Assembly (NCBI GenBank): GCA_031772625.1
Contig: CM062814.1
Location: 822,624,757 to 822,688,756 of the forward strand
DNA from: Pinus tabuliformis
Taxonomy: Eukaryota > Streptophyta > Pinopsida > Pinales > Pinaceae
Length of the DNA: 64,000 nucleotides
Reading direction: 5' to 3'
Shown here: positions 57,290-64,000 of the stretch, one piece after another
Layout: every line of letters begins with the position of its first letter
How positions within the stretch are numbered: position 1 is the first letter of the stretch
Notes under the pieces: generated by a model
Databases searched by the model: none
What the model was told of the DNA's origin: nothing
What the model saw: only the letters and a program-made list of their open reading frames with translations
Made by a program: the position numbers and the translations under genes

Positions 57290-58431
57290 ATCAAGTAATG
57301 TCGCCACATATTTAAGGCATGAATGACTGCTATCATTTCTAAGTCATAAGCTGAATATTTTTTCTCGTGCTCCTTAAGCTTCCTAGACTCATAGGCAACA
57401 ACCCTACCTTCTTGCATTAATACACCACCTACACCTTCCTTGTTGGCATATGTACAAACCACATAATCTTTATTGGGATCAACAATGCTCAAAATGGGTG
57501 CAGTGCTAAGTAAATGTTTGAGCTGATCAAAACTTCTTTGACAATCCATGGTCCACCTAAAGGTTTTCCCTTTCTTTTGCAGAGAGGTAATGGGGTATGC
57601 CACCCTAGAAAAACCTTCAACAAATCGCCTATAGTATCCGGCTAGACCCATGAATGATCTTATATCAGCCACATCCTTTGGTACCAACCACTCCATGATA
57701 GTTTTTATTTTCTCTGGGTCCACAATAATTCCATCCTTGGTAATGACATGTCCTAAGTACTGGATTTGTTCTTTAAAGAAATCACATTTACTATACTTAG
57801 CGTACAGTTGATGTTCTCTTAAAACTTGCAGAACAATATGGAGATGCTCCTTATGTTCTTCTATGTTCCAAGAGTAAATTAGTATGTCATCGATAAAAAT
57901 TAACACAAATTTATCCAAATACTGATGAAATATATTGTTCATGAGGCACATGAAGGTCGCGGGAGCATTAGTCAGCCCAAAGGGCAGCACAACGAACTCA
58001 TAATGTCCATAACAAGTTCTAAAAGCAGTTTTTGCTATATCTTCTTCCTTTATCCTAATCTGATGGTAACCTGAATGGAGGTCGATCTTTGAGAACACAG
58101 TTGCACCCTTCACCTGATCAAATAACTCATCTATACGAGGTAGGGGGTATTTATTCTTGATAGTCAATTTATTTAACTGACAGTAATCCATGCACATTCG
58201 CAAGGTTCCATCCTTTTTCTTAACAAAAAGCATCGAAGCTCCCCAAGGTGATACACTTGGACAGATATATTTTTTATCAAGCAGCTCTTGTAGCTGCATT
58301 TTTAATTCTGTTAACTCTGGTATGCTCATTCGATAAGGGGCTCGGGAGACCGGGGCAACTCCCAAAATCAACTCAATGGTGAAATATATGTCCCTTTTTG
58401 GACGAATTCCCATAATTTCTTCAAGAAACAC
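57290..58431 (-). pseudogene. Duplicate of Tekay-like reverse transcriptase / RNase H, partial (fossil)
   Basis: It is collinear with 32,058-33,199. It carries the same blocks ([24 protein letters not shown]) and ends inside RNase H at the duplication edge. It differs from the source at about 12 of 380 residues. Confidence 0.9.
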
Positions 58432-58515
58432 ATTTGGAAATTTTGCACCACCGATATATTCTAAAGAAACATATTTGTCCTTTGAATTAGTATATCCTAC
58501 TTGTATTGCATAAAT

Positions 58516-59769
58516 CTAGCAACCTTTTCTGATACATTTTTCTAATTGGGAGGTTGTTACTGGTCTTAATTTCAGAGGTCTTAGTATGCCTTGAATTTCC
58601 TGCCTCTCTCCCTCCTCATCCATGTAGTTAATAGTTTTGGTTTTATAGTTAATGAGGGACCAATGTTTTTCCAACCAGTCCATACCTATAAGGATATCGT
58701 ACAATCCCAGGAGTAAAACGTTTAGGTTTGCCATGATAGACTGACCTGCTAACTTTAGGGGGCAGTTGTTGACCTTGGCCAACACCCTTCTTTTTGCTCC
58801 TTTGGCTAGTTGTACTAACCAAGGATTTTTAAGCTTAACAACTTGTAAACAGCATTGTTCCACTATCTTGGGGCTAATATAACTCAAAATAGCTCTTGGA
58901 TCAATTAAAATAGATATAGTTCGGTCAAAGACCTTACCTTCAAATTATATCCTGGTTGGTTGGTATTCTGCCTAATGGTCTTCAAGGGCGGCATTAATTT
59001 TAGGAATACTCCTTGCCACTTCTCCCACAGTAGATGCTTCTTGAATCTGTGAAATCTGATCAGTTCCCATGCGGTGTGGGAATTTTTTGACATAGTGTGG
59101 CCCTCCAAATCCCCAACATTGTACAGGAGGTCTAGCTATTAATTCTACTTCAGTTCTGCCCGACTGCTCATTCGTTTTGGTTTCACCTGGGAGCTTGAAT
59201 TTGGGCTGAATTCTGTTCATATTTCTACTTGTTTGACCATTATAGGGTCCTTTGTTGATTGTGGGCTTATTTCCCTTGTGATTGGAGGTAAATTTAATCC
59301 CCTTTTTGTCAGCCCATCTCTTTCCCACATCTCTCTTTTGTTTGTTTTGCTAATAGCATATTCGAGCTTTTTGTATAACTTCATCCATGGTTTTCAAGTT
59401 ATCAAACTCGAGGCGCTCTTTCATGAACAGTGGTAGACTGCTGATAAACTGTTGCACTTTTGCCTTTTCTTCTCATATGTAAGGAACATACCGAAGCAAA
59501 GACATGAATTTTGCTATGAACTCATCCCTAGACAGCCGACCCAATCGAAGATCGTGAAACTCCTTTGCCTTTTTTTCATAAAACCTTTCAATTAAATATT
59601 TTTCTTTAAAATACCTTTGAAAATTTTCCCAGGTTATGCTTTGCACATTTACTCCACGTACCATTTTTACTTCTTCCCACCACAGAGTGGCTTTCCCTTG
59701 CAGCTGAAAGATGGCCAAATGAGCCTTTAAATTATGGTTGTATTCATACAACTGAAAATACTTGTTCAT
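58516..59769 (-). pseudogene. Duplicate of Tekay-like Gag and protease (fossil)
   Basis: This is collinear with 33,284-34,537, with the same gag (LAIFQLQGKATLWWEEVK) and protease-region (DILIGMDWLEKH) motifs. It is broken like its source. Confidence 0.88.
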
Positions 59770-60328
59770 ATTGATGAGCCAGGTCTCGGCTGCCTCTTCT
59801 TGTTCACCATCAAAGAGGGGAGGTTTTATTTTTCGAAATTCCCCTTGAAGTTCTATTTTCTGCCTTTTATGTGTCTTCTATCCCGACACATTATCATATT
59901 CTTCTTCGTGATTCTCTTTGCCACCTTCTGTTTCCACGTTCTCAGTTCAAAATTCTTGTTCGCTAGTCATATTTCTATGCTCGGGACTGGGGATTGGTAT
60001 CCGATGATTTTGTCTATCATACAAACTCTTCATAATCTTCTCCTACTCCTGCATCAACCTTTTTTTATCTGCCCGTAACCGGGCCATCTCGTCCTTCAGT
60101 TCTTATACAGTATCCATGATTGCAATATTGGTATTGTGTGGTTCTTCCCCCAATTGTACCCATACTTCAGGATTGGCTTCTTGAAAGGATGTTGGCCCTG
60201 TTCTTGTCACGAGTTTATGTGGTGGAATTTCAGTCCTCCTCATGTTGACTATTTTCCCTTCTTTCTCTGTGCACATAACAAATGTTTTTATTCACTTATA
60301 TTCCAGAGGTCTCAGTTTTGCAACCTGG

Positions 60329-60342
60329 GCGCTCTGATACCA
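60329..60342 (-). other. Primer binding site in the duplicate
   Basis: It is identical to 35,097-35,110 on the minus strand (TGGTATCAGAGCGC). Confidence 0.88.
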
Positions 60343-60344
60343 CA

Positions 60345-62918
60345 TGTCACACACCCACGTGTCAATAATTTTTTTTTTTTTTAAATAAATAGAGAAATTA
60401 TGACAGAAAAGTAAACATTTCCCTCAGTACAAATATTCTTACAAGTCATAATATATAATATGATTGGACCTTGGTGTAGCTATCCAAGTCATATACCCAG
60501 TTATTCAAACCATGATATGTTTACATTCGACGGTTGTCAAACTATATCTTATGGTTCACATTGACTAATTCTATCATAGCTACTGTACTAAGTCATTGAT
60601 ATACCATACACAATTAATTAAATGTTGCATTAACTCCATTGGCCGATACGTCGGCCCTTGACTTGGTCGTAATGCATCTCTGGAGTCTTCGGATGTTATA
60701 AAGTTGTGCCTTCGTGCTCGAGGGCAGCTCCTCATCCATGACCATCAGATGTTGATTTAGATCGAACTATGGTGGAAAATCTCGGGTTCTATGCATCTGC
60801 CGTTATTTCATTGTCTTCGCATTTCCTCCTTCCTAGTTCAAGCATTTCGCTTCCGGCAAGGTGTTATCCATATGCACATGTAACCTACAGAATTGAACTT
60901 CGGTGTCTTGTTGGTGTTTTTCTCCCATCACAAGTTATTCATTATCATACTATCTTCTAACGGTAATGGCTACTTTCTATAGGTGCTCCAGGGTTCTGAT
61001 TCGACTCCCTTTTGTGGGGAGGGTTTTTATACATAACTATGTTCCAGGTATTGTCCTTGTTGCAATTGTTTTGTAACTGTTCGGTTATTTCCCTTTTCTT
61101 TTGACATGTACAGTGTATAACCCCGTGTCGTTCTACCCATGAAATATGGAGGGTTTTGCAATTGATCAAGGTTTGGGCAAGATGCCAGAGCTAAAACCCT
61201 CTACTCAACTAGCCAGGTGTGGCGGCAGTTGTCCAAGCCCAACTACTGGGTATTTGAGTTTTTGCCCAACTGAGAATTCATATGGGTTTTGCATCTTGGG
61301 GTTTTGGGTTCTATGGAAATGTAATTCCTTTGTAGAAGAACTGCTAGTTCGGCCTGCATTAATTTATCTAGACTTCTTCCTTAGTTGTAAGAGCTTCTCT
61401 ATTATTAAGAGCTCGCTGGTTTTTATATGAAGGGCTATTTTAAGTTTGTAATAAATTCTGTAAATAGCTCTTGTTTGGTGGCCAAAACCTTGGCTTAGTT
61501 CTATTTCTTGCCTTTCTGGGTAACGACCTTGTACTGGTTATCGACTCCATTGAGGAGGCTCACTTTCAATTTTATGTGGCCGAATTTTTGGACAATATAC
61601 AGTTCTTATTTAATATTTTATTGAAAGTATTCAGTATGAAACTTTTATGTAATGTATTGGTTGGTAAAAGATGTGGTTCAACCGCTTATCAGGTATTAAA
61701 GTTTGATTTATATGTTTAACTCGCATTGCCTTAAATGCTATGTGTCTAGGCATGCATGAATAAGAATATTTACACGTCGCAAGACTCGTTTTCCATTCCT
61801 TTTTGTTTTGCTTTTTTTTTTTTTTTTGATAGTGATGCTATTCAGAATGGACTGCTTTTCATAGATTTCTCTCTTTTAACCAGTTCGAGTGTCATTACAG
61901 TTTTTCGTCCACATTCTGTTTTCTTGTTCACATTCAATCGAATTCTGGTTTTCATCTATGTTTTTGGAAATTAACGACATATCTAGATTTCCTTTTTGTT
62001 CTGTGGAAATTAATGGCATATCTAGCTTTCCTTTATGTACTGTGGAAATTAACAGCATATTAGTTTTGTTTTCTTCTTAGAATAGGTAATACCCTTCTTA
62101 TAAAATAATTCTTCTACTTCGTACCCAAAACAATGTTTTATTTTTCTTTAACTTAAGGTACATAAAATTGCATATTAACAGTTCTACACAGAACAATCAG
62201 AACTACCCATTCTATTTCTAGGATAATTGTTCGTCAAGTAATCAAACATTTAATCTCTAGTATCATAGAATAGACCTTCTACTTATATAGTACGAGATTT
62301 CACTTATCTAGGTTTGCGTTAGATTCCAGTTTTGATATGTAACCATACCTTAATTTGCTTGTTGCTTTTCCTCCCAACCGTGAGACTGTTGTAACAGCTT
62401 GTCTCCCCCCGAGTTGTTCCTGGTGTGCAGGAACTGTCTTTTTGAGACTACTATCTCACTTTTTACAGCTATCTGGTCCAAACCAGACTTAGCTTTAGAA
62501 AGTTGCCTGACATCTCAACGCAGGATTTCCATTTTCTTTCTTCTTTTTCTTTTGCTTCTTGATCTCAGATACCCCTATCCTCTTGATCTTTCTTAAATAA
62601 AGCTTCAAGAAATTAGTTAGGGACAGGTAACTGTCAACCTAATGCGGGATTTCCATTTTCTTTCTTCTTTCTTCTTTTGCTTCATGATCTTAGATATCCC
62701 TATCCTCTTGATCTTTCTTAAATAAAGCTTCAAGAAATTAGTTAGGGACAAGTAACTATCAACCTAACTACTTTTGACATGTGAAAACAATGTTTACATA
62801 TAACTGTTATTCCATTTCTTCATAACTTAATTCAATAAATAGTTTTAGAACTTATAATAATAATTAGTTTGTTTAATCTGCAGTAAACTAAATGTTTACA
62901 TTTGCCAGGGATATCACA
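60345..62918 (-). repeat. Duplicate of the Tekay-like 5' LTR
   Basis: It has the same ends (TGTCACAC, ATATCACA), the same 39-bp array (61,963-62,080) and the same doubled 125-bp unit (62,518-62,767) as 35,113-37,686. It is followed by the same CCTAG at 62,919-62,923 and the same flank. Confidence 0.92.
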
Positions 62919-62975
62919 CCTAGAGCTCAAAAACCTTTACCAAGTCACTTAACCTTAACTTCCCAAGAATAATTA

Positions 62976-63093
62976 ATAGGGTTATTTTTAGTTTTACTTC
63001 AACTTTACCTCAACTTTACCTTAACTACTGAACAAAAAAAAAAAAAAAACCCTAGTTAAGGTAAAGTTGAAGTAAAACTAAAAATAACCCTAT
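62976..63093. repeat. Duplicate of the inverted-repeat hairpin
   Basis: The right arm (63,053-63,093) is unchanged. The left arm (62,976-63,027) has gained a 12-bp tandem repeat of CAACTTTACCT, so pairing now has a bulge. The A run in the loop is also slightly longer. Confidence 0.85.
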
Positions 63094-64000
63094 GTTAAAA
63101 AAAACATAGAATTTTTATTTTAAGACAATGTTGTATGTTTACGGGCAAGACATTACAACATTACAACATCTCTTACACACTGGGAAGGAGAGGGCCTCTC
63201 TAGCACAATTATATGTCAACATTTTTAAATATAGGCTCTATTTTAATTAAGTTGTTTATTTTTTTCTTTATTAATATAATTATTTTTTTAATAATTTAAT
63301 TTTATAGATTTTAATAATTTAATTTAATTCAAACTTTTGTGATCCATATTTTGTATATTAGAAAATTTGGCTAGAAATCGCATTATATTTTATAATTTAA
63401 TGTTTTCCCTTTTATTTAAAATTATTCTTTCTATTTTAACTTAAAAAAATTATTATAAGTTATTAATAAATAATTTTTTTCAACAAGAATGAGTACTTTT
63501 TCATTAAATCTACACTTGGTCGCGGCAAAATACCCGAGGGATTTACATTATAAGTGAAACTCTGGGCTTCATGACTAATATATGAAAGTTATTTATCAAT
63601 GCCTAGATAACATCAGAAACTACAGAGTCCAACAATACTCTTATTTTCCTAATAGTGTATACGTGACAAAATTGAAGCAAGAGGAATATACATTGGAACG
63701 AACCTAGTCATGACATAACAAGCTTAGGTAATAGGGTCGATTGGACGGTTCAGATCGACATCTCGACTCATATCTTCTGGAGGGCTATTCAACTTGACAT
63801 TTTGTAGTTGGAGATCAGCAATAATACTACATATAGCCTCCACTTCATCCTCTAAATGTGAAATTATTTGTTGTTGGTTGTCAATGGTGTCCAAAGTGTT
63901 TCATTCTGAAGTTCTCTGCTAATGAAGCATCACCTGCAAATCATAAATCTCTGCTTTTAGTTTTGCATGCTCCTTGCAGCATTACTCATAGATAATGGAG
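63094..64000. other. Duplicate of the outer flank, including the coiled-coil-like remnant
   Basis: It is nearly identical to 37,850-38,756. The window ends inside the duplication. Confidence 0.88.

Larger units (their letters stand above)
57290..64000. repeat. Segmental duplication of 32,058-38,756
   Basis: From ATCAAGTAATG at 57,290 to the end of the window, the sequence matches 32,058-38,756 in the same orientation. The offset is 25,232 bp, rising to 25,244 after a 12-bp tandem gain near 63,010. It covers part of the Tekay-like pol, gag, the whole 5' LTR, the CCTAG target duplication, the hairpin and the outer flank. About six substitutions are seen in the 1.07 kb of flank. The copy continues beyond the window. 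Confidence 0.93.

Noticed and set aside
57290-64000. Independent second insertion of the Tekay-like element
   Set aside because: The outer flank, the CCTAG target duplication and the hairpin are also copied, which an insertion cannot do.
57290-64000. Pure assembly duplication
   Set aside because: The copies differ by scattered substitutions and small indels, including about 12 of 380 residues in the pol segment and a 12-bp gain in the hairpin, so they are two real, diverged sequences. A chimeric join between haplotypes at 57,290 cannot be excluded from sequence alone.

Overview
This window looks like intergenic DNA from a seed plant with a large genome, most likely a gymnosperm. That placement is an inference from the dense nesting of Ty1/Copia and Ty3/Gypsy LTR retrotransposons, the LTRs of 1.5 to 2.6 kb and above, the mixture of diverged element ages and the near absence of host genes. 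The species cannot be resolved. No intact host gene, rRNA, tRNA or CRISPR array was seen. The only host-gene candidate is a short minus-strand fragment at about 26,994-27,164 that resembles the N-terminus of an inositol 1,3,4-trisphosphate 5/6-kinase (ITPK4-like).

Layout from left to right. 1-2,302: AT-rich DNA with no gene. 2,308-13,542: a gag-only, TR-GAG-like Copia element (+) with 5-bp target duplications (GCTCC). Inside it lies a Ty3/Gypsy element (-) at 6,005-11,856 with its own duplications (TCGAA). 13,548-16,183: unassigned DNA. 16,184 to about 22,406: a degraded long-LTR Copia element (-), whose right LTR is cut off and joined to the gag of a second Copia element (-, about 22,407-24,541). 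25,304-25,917: a solo LTR related to the nested Gypsy family, with target duplications (AACAT). 27,914-37,686: a full-length but broken Tekay/Del-like chromovirus (-) with duplications (CCTAG). 39,267-48,416: a pol-less, LARD or TR-GAG-like element (-) with very long LTRs carrying arrays of a TTGCGCAA palindrome. Its right LTR is interrupted by a Ty3/Gypsy element (+) at 48,417-53,290. That element is in turn interrupted by an Athila/Tat-like Gypsy element (+) at 53,291-57,289, which has a tRNA-Asp-type primer site. 57,290-64,000: a duplicate of roughly 32,058-38,756.

The duplicate is the main structural result. About 6.7 kb, comprising half of the Tekay-like element, its right LTR and more than 1 kb of flanking DNA, recurs in the same orientation about 25.2 kb away. 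The two copies differ by about six substitutions in about 1.07 kb of flank. The two LTRs of the source element differ by about 14 in a 143-bp sample. The duplication is therefore much younger than the insertion.

The retroelements are genomic fossils. Coding remnants are given by domain and approximate position only. How the genes work together: there is no host operon or pathway here. The functional links that can be seen are between elements, since two Copia elements, one of them lacking pol, share nearly the same 19-bp polypurine-tract palindrome and tRNA-Met-type primer sites. This fits mobilisation of a gag-only element by enzymes supplied in trans.
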